Notes: generated by a model from the sequence alone, not told the origin. A DNA stretch of 6,911 bases from an uncultured Lachnospiraceae bacterium (GCA_946639085.1 CAMPBP010000067.1:1-6911); one strand, 5' to 3'. Numbered from the stretch's first letter, positions 1 through 6,386 are shown. Made by a program: numbers and translations.

Positions 1-725
1 AGGGTGAAACCGTTATCGTTTCCGTAGAGACCGCCGAGCTTCTTTCTTTTTGCAAAGATATGAGCAAGGAAAGCGGTGGCCTTCTTGATCCCATGATCGG
101 AGCGCTCTCCTCCCTATGGGATTTCAAATCCGAAACTCCTGCCGTACCGGATAAAGAAAAAATTGTCGAAGCTCTAAAACATATCGATGAAAATCTGATA
201 TCCATAGACGGATGCAACGTTACCATAAATGATCCCGAAGCAAGTGTTGATGTCGGTGCCGTGGCAAAGGGATTTATTGCAGACAGGTTAAAAGAAACCG
301 CCATACAGGAAGGAATTGAAAGCGGAATAATCAATCTCGGAGGAAATGTTCTCGTTATCGGATCGAAGCCCGATGCGGAACCATTTATCGTCGGCATAAG
401 AGATCCCTTTTCCGCAAACGCCGACCCGATCACTGTTGTCAATGCGAATGATACAAGCGTTGTTACCAGCGGATGTTATGAAAGATATTTTGAACAAGAC
501 GGTGAACTCTATCATCATATATTGGACATAAAAACAGGTTATCCCGTTAAGAATAACCTGTTAAGCGTTTCCGTTATCGGACCTTCGTCAGCTGTATGTG
601 ATGCTCTTTCTACGATCCTTTATATCAAAGGTGTCGATGAAGGGCTTAAATATGTTGCAAATTACGAAGATTACGAATGTATTTTTATAAAAGATGACAA
701 ATCTGTCATCTACTCTTTTGACTGA
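1..725 (+). CDS. apbE: FAD:protein FMN transferase, ApbE family (5' end missing)
   Basis: ApbE enzymes use FAD and a divalent metal to attach FMN covalently to a threonine of target proteins, including RnfD and RnfG, on the outer face of the membrane. The reading frame is open from base 3, before the first ATG at 60, so the gene starts outside the window; about 240 residues are visible of a family usually 300-350 long. Any signal peptide or lipobox would be in the missing part. Family landmarks: SGGLLDPMIGALSSLW (72-119), the VGAVAKGFIAD segment (about 252-284), INLGGN (330-347), TSGCYERYF (453-479), and the metal/FAD-binding signature HHILDIKTGYP (513-545), whose Asp and Thr are the expected ligand positions. 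It is convergent with rnfB and the two coding ends overlap by 16 bases (710-725). A role in flavinylating the neighbouring RnfD and RnfG is inferred from family and location. Family assignment is firm; this partner role is less certain. Confidence 0.93.
   Translation, partial: GETVIVSVETAELLSFCKDMSKESGGLLDPMIGALSSLWDFKSETPAVPDKEKIVEALKHIDENLISIDGCNVTINDPEASVDVGAVAKGFIADRLKETAIQEGIESGIINLGGNVLVIGSKPDAEPFIVGIRDPFSANADPITVVNANDTSVVTSGCYERYFEQDGELYHHILDIKTGYPVKNNLLSVSVIGPSSAVCDALSTILYIKGVDEGLKYVANYEDYECIFIKDDKSVIYSFD
692..711 (-). terminator. Possible rnf operon terminator hairpin inside the apbE 3' end
   Basis: The arms AGATGACA (692-699) and TGTCATCT (704-711) pair perfectly over 8 bp around a 4-base loop. 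Read on the minus strand, the hairpin begins at the rnfB stop codon (710-712) and is followed by TTTATAAAAAT, a U-rich stretch interrupted by A's. Read on the plus strand it lies just before the apbE stop and is followed only by ACTCTTTTG, so termination of apbE is less convincing. The stem has only three G-C pairs, so it is weak. It could instead be a chance repeat in coding sequence. Confidence 0.42.
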
Positions 726-1519
726 AGATCATCAATACTCTTCTTGGGACATTTCTCTTTACATACCCCACAATTCTGACAAAGTTCGGGATCTATCTTA
801 GCAACGAAATCAGTAACCGTAACTGCTCCCGCAGGACAGTTCTTTGCACATAATCCGCATCCTATACAAGCCGCCTTGCATTGTTTCATGGCAACGGGGC
901 CTTTTTCTTTGTTGGAGCATGCAACAGCATACTGCGAAGAATATGGTATAAGACTTATGAGGTTTTTGGGGCATACGCTGATACATTTACCGCAAGCTTT
1001 ACACTTATCACGATCCACAACGGCTACCCCGTCAACAACATGTATCGCATCAAAAGGACAAACGGACGCGCATGTTCCAAAACCGAGACATCCGTAGTTA
1101 CAAGACTTGGGACCGCCGTTGGGAACAAACCCCAGCATTCTGCAGTCTTCGACTCCGGTGTATTCATAATCGTAAGTAATATCGTCGCCATGGGCATGAC
1201 AAGCCACAAATGCCACCATTTTTTCTTTTGTACCGGCTTCCACTCCCATTATGGCAGCGATCTTTGATGCGACTTCGGCGCCACCCACAGGGCACTGCCC
1301 TACTTCGGCATCTCCTTTGACTATGGCGCTTGCCAATCCGCTGCATCCGGGGAATCCGCATCCGCCGCAGTTGTTGCCCGGAAGAGCTCTTAAAACCTCT
1401 TCTTCTCTCGGATCGGTCTCAACTTTGAATACAATGGCGCCGATACCGAGAAAGATACCGACCACCAGACCGATAGCACCGACTATTATGACAGCCGTTA
1501 AAACAGCATTGAAATCCAT
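710..1519 (-). CDS. rnfB: Rnf electron transport complex subunit B (ferredoxin-side Fe-S protein)
   Basis: RnfB takes electrons from reduced ferredoxin in the cytoplasm and passes them into the membrane part of the Rnf complex. The protein is 269 residues with one N-terminal membrane helix (about 5-30). A [4Fe-4S] motif follows with Cys51, 54, 59 and 76 (CGGCGFPGC...QCP). Next come ferredoxin-type clusters at Cys140/144/150/154, 173/176/179/183, 218/221/224/228 and 247/250/253/257, with extra cysteines at 107, 126, 201 and 214. Cys107 is followed by His-Ala-His, a slightly unusual local sequence. I chose the ATG at 1519 over an upstream in-frame GTG at 1546 because GGAGGT (1526-1531) sits 6 bases before the ATG, and MDFNAVL leads directly into the helix. 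It is the last gene of the operon; a 36-base gap with a small hairpin separates it from rnfA. Its stop overlaps the end of the convergent apbE. Confidence 0.96.
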   Translation of the reverse strand: MDFNAVLTAVIIVGAIGLVVGIFLGIGAIVFKVETDPREEEVLRALPGNNCGGCGFPGCSGLASAIVKGDAEVGQCPVGGAEVASKIAAIMGVEAGTKEKMVAFVACHAHGDDITYDYEYTGVEDCRMLGFVPNGGPKSCNYGCLGFGTCASVCPFDAIHVVDGVAVVDRDKCKACGKCISVCPKNLISLIPYSSQYAVACSNKEKGPVAMKQCKAACIGCGLCAKNCPAGAVTVTDFVAKIDPELCQNCGVCKEKCPKKSIDDLQSKE

Positions 1520-1525
1520 AAAGTA

Positions 1526-1531
1526 ACCTCC
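1526..1531 (-). promoter_or_regulatory. Ribosome binding site that decides the rnfB start
   Basis: GGAGGT on the minus strand lies 6 bases upstream of the ATG at 1519. The longer GTG-started frame from 1546 would contain this site within its own coding sequence, which argues against that start. Confidence 0.85.
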
Positions 1532-1532
1532 A

Positions 1533-1549
1533 AAGGTGATGATCACCTT
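1533..1549 (-). other. Small hairpin in the rnfA-rnfB gap
   Basis: AAGGTGA and TCACCTT form a perfect 7-bp stem with a 3-base loop, lying between the rnfA stop (1556-1558) and the rnfB ribosome binding site (1526-1531). It is in the only real gap of the operon. No T-run follows it, so it is not a typical terminator. It could affect rnfB translation or act as a processing or stability element; this is inference from position only. Confidence 0.35.
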
Positions 1550-1555
1550 AATTTA

Positions 1556-2134
1556 TCAGATAAGGCCCGAAAATCCGCAAAAGGCAATTGCCATAAGTCC
1601 TGCGCTGATAAGCACGATAGGCATTCCTCTGAACGGTTTGGGAATATCGTTGTATTGCATTCTCTCACGAATACCCGCAAGTATTACAATTGAGATTGCA
1701 AATCCGAGAGCGGTGGAAAATCCGTTCACGGTTCCTTCCAAAAGGTTGTATTCCTTTGTAACGTTCGTGAGGGCAACACCCAAAACCGCACAGTTTGTGG
1801 TAATAAGCGGAAGGTATACACCCAGTGCTTTGTAAAGCGAAGGAATGTAACGCTTTAAGAACATTTCAAGGAACTGTACCAAAGCTGCGATCACAAGAAT
1901 AAATACAATGGTCTTTAAATATGTGATATCGAATCTTTTAAGCAACTGCTCGTAAATAACACCCGTAACAAGACTGCTGAGAGTTATTACGAATATTACC
2001 GATCCGCCCATTCCCAAAGCGGTCTTTACCTTCTTTGAAACGCCGAGGAAAGGACACAGTCCGAGGAACTGACTTAAAACAACATTATTGATAAGTGCGG
2101 ACCCGAGTGACAGCAATATCAGACTTTTAATCAT
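1556..2134 (-). CDS. rnfA: Rnf electron transport complex subunit A (membrane)
   Basis: RnfA is an integral membrane subunit. With RnfE it forms a pseudo-symmetric pair that holds a [2Fe-2S] cluster in the middle of the membrane, relaying electrons between the cytoplasmic and outer-face cofactors. The 192-residue length is normal for the family. About six hydrophobic helices are visible (roughly 5-25, 38-60, 72-92, 102-125, 135-156, 170-190). The conserved cysteines expected to bind the cluster are Cys27 in GLCPFLGV and Cys115 in TTNCAVLG. The N-terminus IKSLILLSLGSALINNVVLS is typical of RnfA. Start: ATG at 2134 with AAGGAGG (2144-2150) 9 bases upstream. The ATG overlaps the end of rnfE by 8 bases (ATGATTAA), suggesting translational coupling. 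Confidence 0.96.
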   Translation of the reverse strand: MIKSLILLSLGSALINNVVLSQFLGLCPFLGVSKKVKTALGMGGSVIFVITLSSLVTGVIYEQLLKRFDITYLKTIVFILVIAALVQFLEMFLKRYIPSLYKALGVYLPLITTNCAVLGVALTNVTKEYNLLEGTVNGFSTALGFAISIVILAGIRERMQYNDIPKPFRGMPIVLISAGLMAIAFCGFSGLI

Positions 2135-3458
2135 TGTCTTCTTCCTCCTTTATGGTTTCTTCGGCTTTTGAAAGCATGAGTTTCGCTTTATCAACGCTCA
2201 TTCGCTTTTTCTTCTTGGTCTGAGCACGCTTCATGGCCTGCTCTTTCAATACTTCGATATCAAAGAACTCGATCTCGTCGGAAATGGGATCTCCGTTTTC
2301 GTCGGTTATGATTATAACTTCTTGTTCTTCCTTAGGCTCTTCCTTAGGTTCTTCTTTAACTTCTTCCTTCGGTTCTTCCTTGGACTCTTCCTTAGGTTCT
2401 TCTTTAGGTTCTTCTTTAGGTTCTTCTTTAGGTTCTTCTTTAGGTTCTTCTTTAGGCTCTTCTTTAACCTCTTTCTTCGGCTCTTCGGCCTTCTCTTCCG
2501 CTGCCTTTGAAGATTCTTCGTTTAAGGCTTCTTTATCGAGATTTTGTTGTTCGGCCTTTTCAATATTTGCAAAGACTTTATCTTTCTTTTTGGCCTTTTC
2601 TTTCTTCTCTTTCTTTGCCTTTTTCTTCTCCTGTTTATCGGCTTCTTTTTCAGTCTTTTGTTCTTCAGCCGATTCCTCTTTTGTTTCTTCGGAAGCCTTC
2701 AGTTCGGATTCGGAATAGCTTAAATCCTCATCTTTGACGTTTTCCGTGTTTTCCGAAGTTTCCTTTTTACAATCCATATCGCATGCCATACAATTGCCGC
2801 CGCAACCGGACTGTATCTTGGACATATCCTTGCCCTTCTTTGTCCCCACATCCTTAATGAAATTCTGAATAGCGGTAAGAGCAGCCAGTACAAAGAAAGC
2901 ACCCGGCGCCATTACGAAAATGCTGGCAGGAACGAATGAATAAGGCATTATTGAAAGGTCAAATATCTTTCCGGTTCCGAGAAGTTCTCTGAAAGCGCCT
3001 ATAAGTGTAAGTGCCAGAGTAAAGCCCATTCCCATTCCCAGGCCGTCGAAAAGTGAAGCAACCACGCCGTTTGAATAAGCGTACGCTTCTGCACGTCCCA
3101 AAATGATACAGTTAACAACGATTAGCGGAATATATATTCCCAGCGCTTCGTAAAGTGAAGGAATATATGCCTTTAACAGAAGTTCCACTATCGTAACGAA
3201 GGATGCGATTATAACTATGAACGCAGGAATTCTGATCTTATCGGGTATCACTTTTCTTAAAAGTGAAATGATAAGGTTGCTTAAGGTCAAAACGACAAGT
3301 GTCGTAAGACCCATTCCAAGACCGTTCATTGCACTTGTGGTTACCGCAAGGGTAGGACACATGCCAAGCAGCAATACGAATGTGGGATTTTCCTTAAAAA
3401 GACCGTTTATAAGTCTTTCGCCCATTACTTTCGGGAGGTTTTGCTTGTTATCATTCAT
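2127..3458 (-). CDS. rnfE: Rnf electron transport complex subunit E with long charged C-terminal tail
   Basis: The first 205 residues or so are a standard RnfE. They have six membrane helices (roughly 23-43, 47-68, 78-97, 104-124, 132-156, 177-200) and cysteines Cys34 (GMCPTLAV) and Cys117 (VNCIILGRAEA) in the positions expected to share a [2Fe-2S] cluster with RnfA. The protein is 443 residues, about twice the usual 200-230. The extra part holds CX3CX2CX3C at residues 219-230, a Ser/Glu-rich acidic stretch (231-270), a lysine-rich block (271-294), a mixed helix-like stretch (295-324), EEPK-type repeats (325-380), and an end with DENGDPISDEIEFFD, KKKKR and a short amphipathic segment (381-443). 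In E. coli homologues the RnfE termini face the cytoplasm, so the tail is probably cytoplasmic, near RnfB and RnfC. Start: ATG at 3458, with AAGGAGG (3467-3473) 8 bases upstream; it overlaps rnfG by 8 bases. The frame is unbroken across the junction into the tail, so this is not an obvious assembly fusion. The tail's role is unknown. Confidence 0.95.
   Translation of the reverse strand: MNDNKQNLPKVMGERLINGLFKENPTFVLLLGMCPTLAVTTSAMNGLGMGLTTLVVLTLSNLIISLLRKVIPDKIRIPAFIVIIASFVTIVELLLKAYIPSLYEALGIYIPLIVVNCIILGRAEAYAYSNGVVASLFDGLGMGMGFTLALTLIGAFRELLGTGKIFDLSIMPYSFVPASIFVMAPGAFFVLAALTAIQNFIKDVGTKKGKDMSKIQSGCGGNCMACDMDCKKETSENTENVKDEDLSYSESELKASEETKEESAEEQKTEKEADKQEKKKAKKEKKEKAKKKDKVFANIEKAEQQNLDKEALNEESSKAAEEKAEEPKKEVKEEPKEEPKEEPKEEPKEEPKEEPKEESKEEPKEEVKEEPKEEPKEEQEVIIITDENGDPISDEIEFFDIEVLKEQAMKRAQTKKKKRMSVDKAKLMLSKAEETIKEEEDND
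2331..2486 (-). repeat. 12-bp tandem repeat encoding EEPK tetrapeptides in rnfE
   Basis: This stretch encodes thirteen consecutive four-residue units of EEPK type (residues 325-376). Most are exactly EEPK, with variants KEVK, EESK and EEVK. Within it, bases 2394-2453 hold five perfect copies of the plus-strand unit AGGTTCTTCTTT, and 2454-2465 is a sixth copy with one substitution. The outer units vary more at third codon positions, while the central ones are identical, which suggests recent duplication of the centre. Gain or loss of a unit keeps the reading frame. The translated repeat is charged and is expected to be extended or helical rather than globular. Confidence 0.93.
2769..2804 (-). 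other. Four-cysteine motif CX3CX2CX3C in the RnfE tail
   Basis: Residues 219-230 of RnfE read CGGNCMACDMDC, with cysteines at 219, 223, 226 and 230. The motif starts about 15-20 residues after the last membrane helix, on the side predicted to be cytoplasmic. Four closely spaced cysteines could bind a [4Fe-4S] cluster or zinc. The spacing is symmetric and is not the ordinary ferredoxin CX2CX2CX3C. Metal binding is inferred; no fold around it is recognised. Confidence 0.6.
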
Positions 3459-4062
3459 TTACCACACCTCCTTCAAGCGCACCGTGCATATAATCAAGTG
3501 CGGCATTTACTGCACCCACCACCGCTTTTGACGTAATGGTTGCGCTGGACATTGCATTTATCTGATTGTCGAGAATTGCGCCGGTTTTAACAACTTCGAA
3601 TCTCTCGGCATTTCTCTCAACGAACTGAGGGACAAGTTCATCGGGAGCTCTCATTCCAAGACCTGCGGTCTCGCTTATCTCGGTTATGGCTATGGCATTT
3701 GTGGTGCCGTCATTTTGAATACCTACTCTTATGACTATGTCTCCGCCGTATCCTTCATGAGAGATAACTTCAATAACATAGCCCAGGCTCTCACCTTCTT
3801 CGTTTAAAGCATTCAAAACTTCACCGATATCGGCGCCCTCAATGTTTTCTTTTACAAAAGCCTCATCAACCGGAACTTCTTCAAATGAATAAGCGTTAAC
3901 AAATACTCTTGAGTTGGCTTCTTTCTTCTTTGCCTCTTCCATTATCTCAATGGGGCCTTTTGTAACGGAATGAACTATTCCGAGAATGATTCCGGCAACC
4001 AAAGCGATCGCAAGCATGATAAGAGCATTCTTTACCACTTCGGTAATATCGTTTTTACGCAT
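3451..4062 (-). CDS. rnfG: Rnf electron transport complex subunit G (covalent FMN)
   Basis: RnfG is anchored by one N-terminal helix (about 12-32), and its main domain lies on the outer face of the membrane. It carries FMN bound through a phosphoester to a threonine and passes electrons between the membrane Fe-S site and RnfD. The protein is 203 residues, normal for the family. The FMN-binding domain shows GYGGDIVIRVGI (104-115), the signature ETAGLG (131-136), and the flavinylation motif SSATITS with Thr175 as the expected attachment site. The glycine often seen before AT is serine here. Start: ATG at 4062, with AGGGGG (4072-4077) 9 bases upstream. It overlaps rnfD by 8 bases (ATGCGTAA), and its stop overlaps rnfE by 8 bases (ATGAATGA). 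ApbE-type enzymes modify this residue, and one is encoded just beyond the operon's 3' end. Confidence 0.95.
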   Translation of the reverse strand: MRKNDITEVVKNALIMLAIALVAGIILGIVHSVTKGPIEIMEEAKKKEANSRVFVNAYSFEEVPVDEAFVKENIEGADIGEVLNALNEEGESLGYVIEVISHEGYGGDIVIRVGIQNDGTTNAIAITEISETAGLGMRAPDELVPQFVERNAERFEVVKTGAILDNQINAMSSATITSKAVVGAVNAALDYMHGALEGGVVNE

Positions 4063-4990
4063 TCTTGGTCGCCCCCTTTCCGAAATATGCGGGGCGGGTA
4101 ATCTTATCGATCAAAGGAACGAGAAGGTTACCGATGATGATCGCATAAGAAACGCCTTCGGCAGAAGGACCGAAAACTCTGAGCACAGCAGTCAGTATAC
4201 CGAGCAAAACTCCGTAGACGGCCTGACCTGTTTTCGATATCGGTCTCGTAGTATAATCGGTTGCCATGAAAAATGCGCCAAGCATTAAACCGCCGCCCAA
4301 AACGTGGGATATGATATATGAGAAATTAAATCCATATCCGCCGAAAGCCGCGATACAAAGCGCAAATGACAATATGTAAAGTAAAGGAATGATAAGATCG
4401 ATGACACCGAAAAGGAAAAGGAGGCATCCGCCGATCAAAAGGCATATAGCAGAAGTCTCACCGATGGTTCCCTGAATGTTTCCCGTAAGAAGTGAAACGA
4501 TGTCAACCTTCTCTCCCGCTTCAAGTCTTGCAAGGGGAGTTGCACCGGACATGGTATCGGTGTTGAAGTTGGTCATTATCGAAGTAAATGAAATAAGAAG
4601 AAAACATCTTGCTCCCAAAGCCGGATTCATAAAGTTCTGTCCCAGTCCGCCGAAAAGCATCTTTACAACGATTATCGCAAAGAAAGCACCGATGAGTGCT
4701 ATCCACCAGGGTGCACTGGGGGGAAGATTCATGCCGAGAAGCAAACCTGTAACGATTGCGGAAAAATCGCTTATCGTAGGTTTCTTTCTTAATATAAAAG
4801 TAAAGAGATACTCAAAGAAAATACATCCGATCACGGAAACGCTTAAAAGCATAAGCGCATTCAGACCGAATCTGTAAATACCGTAGCCGCAAGCGGGAAG
4901 AAGCGAGATCACTACCATGAGCATGATCGAACTCGTCGTCTGCTTTGATCGGATATGGGGATTAGATGATACATTTAACAATCCGTCCAA
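4055..4990 (-). CDS. rnfD: Rnf electron transport complex subunit D (membrane, covalent FMN)
   Basis: RnfD is the large integral membrane subunit, related to NqrB, thought to take part in ion translocation, and it carries a covalent FMN. It is 311 residues with about nine or ten hydrophobic segments. Landmarks: VSSNPHIRSK (7-16), FGGLGQNFMNPALGAR (113-128), the flavinylation motif DTMSGATPLARL with Thr151 as the expected FMN site, GETSA (177-181), ATDYTTRP (243-250), and the C-terminal RVFGPSAEGVSYAI (271-284) and LVPLID (290-295). The start is a TTG at 4990. AGGAGG (4999-5004) stands 8 bases upstream, the next in-frame Met is residue 23 inside the first helix, and the conserved N-terminus would be lost if that were used. 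It lies 12 bases after rnfC and overlaps rnfG by 8 bases. Confidence 0.95.
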   Translation of the reverse strand: MDGLLNVSSNPHIRSKQTTSSIMLMVVISLLPACGYGIYRFGLNALMLLSVSVIGCIFFEYLFTFILRKKPTISDFSAIVTGLLLGMNLPPSAPWWIALIGAFFAIIVVKMLFGGLGQNFMNPALGARCFLLISFTSIMTNFNTDTMSGATPLARLEAGEKVDIVSLLTGNIQGTIGETSAICLLIGGCLLFLFGVIDLIIPLLYILSFALCIAAFGGYGFNFSYIISHVLGGGLMLGAFFMATDYTTRPISKTGQAVYGVLLGILTAVLRVFGPSAEGVSYAIIIGNLLVPLIDKITRPAYFGKGATKNA

Positions 4991-4998
4991 TTTTTCTT

Positions 4999-5004
4999 CC
5001 TCCT
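4999..5004 (-). promoter_or_regulatory. Ribosome binding site supporting a TTG start for rnfD
   Basis: A perfect AGGAGG on the minus strand is 8 bases before the TTG at 4990 and overlaps the rnfC stop codon (TAG, 5003-5005). The perfect site and close packing make the unusual TTG start credible and suggest that ribosomes finishing rnfC feed rnfD. Confidence 0.85.
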
Positions 5005-6319
5005 ACTTTTTCTTTTTTGCAAGCATTATCTTGCGCATTGATTTGATATTCTGGGCAAGAGGACGCTTTGCGGGACATACGTAACTGCAACATCCGCACT
5101 CGACGCACTCTATGCCGTTACAAGCCATAAACTCTTCTTCGTTGAAATGTTCGGCATGTTCTGAAAGAACACCCGGCACAAGTCTCGACGGACATACGGC
5201 CGTACACTTACCGCAGTTGATGCAGTTCGTTGTTTCCATGGCAGAAACATCGTCTCTGGAAAGGCACAGCAACGCGGACGCAGTCTTTGTGACGGGAACG
5301 TCAAGATCGAACATGCATATGCCCATCATAGGTCCGCCCGATATTATCTTCTCCGGTTTCTTTCTGAATCCGCCGGCTTCTTCGAGAAGTGTCGAATACA
5401 GAGTGCCGACACGAACTCTGAAGTTTCTGGGATTCTTTATACAGTCGCCCGTAACGGTAACAATTCTGTATATCAAAGGTTTTCCTTCATATACCGCACT
5501 TCGTACCGAAAGTATCGTATCAACGTTGTTAACTATACAGCCCACATCTGCGGGAAGCATCGTAGAATTGATCTGTCGTCCGGTACATGCATAAATAAGA
5601 TGGCGTTCGGACCCCTGCGGATACTTTGTTCTCAATGCCTTAACGGTTATGCGCTGTTCGTCTTTCGTAAGCGCTTTAAATACTTTTATACAATCGTGTT
5701 TATTGTCTTCGATGGCTATTATTCCGAGAGAATAAGGGAATAATTTGAGATAGATCTTAAGACCATCAATGAGTTTTTCGGGTTCTTCGATCATCTTTCT
5801 GTAATCGCTTGTAAGATAAGGCTCACACTCCGCACCGTTTACAATTATGTAATCGATCTTGTGGGGCTCTTTTACAGACATTTTTACGTGAGTGGGGAAA
5901 CCGGCGCCTCCCATTCCCACAACGCCTGCTTCTTTTACCAGGTTGATGATCTCTTCGTTTGAGAGTTCATCCACAGGTTTTATCTCGGGATATTCAACTT
6001 CTTCATACTGATCGTCATTCTCAATGATGATGCACTGTGCGTCATTACCGGTCAGAACTCTGTGAGTGGTAATGTCTTTAACCGTTCCCGAAACCGATGA
6101 ATAAATAGGCGCAGAAACAAAACCTTGCGCTTCAGCTATCTTCTGTCCGCAAAGTACATGATCACCTTTATTCACCAAAGGGGTACAGGGTGCACCGATG
6201 TGCTGAGAAAGGGGATAAACAAGAACAGGACCGGGATTGATATCCTTAATGGGAATATCCTTTGACATATCTTTACCGTCAAACGGATGAATACCGCCCC
6301 TGAATGTAAGACTTGCCAT
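5003..6319 (-). CDS. rnfC: Rnf electron transport complex subunit C (NADH/FMN and Fe-S)
   Basis: RnfC is the peripheral cytoplasmic subunit where NAD+ is reduced (or NADH oxidised); it resembles NuoF of complex I. It is 438 residues, typical of Clostridia. Domains in order: N-terminal RnfC barrel-like domain beginning SLTFRGGIHP; the nucleotide/flavin-binding segment GVVGMGGAGFPTHVK (132-146) and NGAECEPYLTSDYR (161-174); a SLBB-like region (roughly 280-330) ending in ISGGPMMG; and two [4Fe-4S] motifs at Cys366/369/372/376 and Cys405/408/411/415, with an extra Cys410. The C-terminus is lysine-rich. Start: ATG at 6319, placing SLTFRGGIHP at the N-terminus as usual. An in-frame TTG at 6340 would give seven more residues but would swallow the AAGGA ribosome binding site. 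It is the first gene of the operon, with a good promoter just upstream. Confidence 0.96.
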   Translation of the reverse strand: MASLTFRGGIHPFDGKDMSKDIPIKDINPGPVLVYPLSQHIGAPCTPLVNKGDHVLCGQKIAEAQGFVSAPIYSSVSGTVKDITTHRVLTGNDAQCIIIENDDQYEEVEYPEIKPVDELSNEEIINLVKEAGVVGMGGAGFPTHVKMSVKEPHKIDYIIVNGAECEPYLTSDYRKMIEEPEKLIDGLKIYLKLFPYSLGIIAIEDNKHDCIKVFKALTKDEQRITVKALRTKYPQGSERHLIYACTGRQINSTMLPADVGCIVNNVDTILSVRSAVYEGKPLIYRIVTVTGDCIKNPRNFRVRVGTLYSTLLEEAGGFRKKPEKIISGGPMMGICMFDLDVPVTKTASALLCLSRDDVSAMETTNCINCGKCTAVCPSRLVPGVLSEHAEHFNEEEFMACNGIECVECGCCSYVCPAKRPLAQNIKSMRKIMLAKKKK

Positions 6320-6329
6320 ACGTAAACCA

Positions 6330-6334
6330 TCCTT
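6330..6334 (-). promoter_or_regulatory. Ribosome binding site that decides the rnfC start
   Basis: AAGGA on the minus strand, within GAAGAAGGATGG, lies 10 bases before the ATG at 6319. Its position rules against the longer TTG start at 6340. Confidence 0.7.
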
Positions 6335-6357
6335 CTTCAAAATTCCAATACTATACT

Positions 6358-6386
6358 ATAATACTACATAATGATACTTGTGTCAA
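6358..6386 (-). promoter_or_regulatory. Sigma-A-type promoter of the rnf operon
   Basis: On the minus strand a perfect -35 TTGACA (6381-6386) is separated by 17 bases from a -10 TATTAT (6358-6363), one mismatch from consensus. The transcription start would be near 6351, giving an rnfC leader of about 30 bases that contains the ribosome binding site. All six rnf genes follow without an obvious internal terminator. Confidence 0.85.

Noticed and set aside
1520..1546. Nine-residue N-terminal extension of rnfB from a GTG
   Set aside because: The GGAGGT site lies within it, correctly spaced for the ATG at 1519.
2233..2718. Plus-strand reading frame of 161 codons rich in SSLGSS repeats
   Set aside because: It is the antisense shadow of the rnfE tail repeat; the repeat keeps all frames open, and the rnfE frame is supported by the family match and operon fit.
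6320..6340. Seven-residue N-terminal extension of rnfC from a TTG
   Set aside because: It would include the ribosome binding site as codons, and the conserved SLTFRGGIHP start follows the ATG at 6319.
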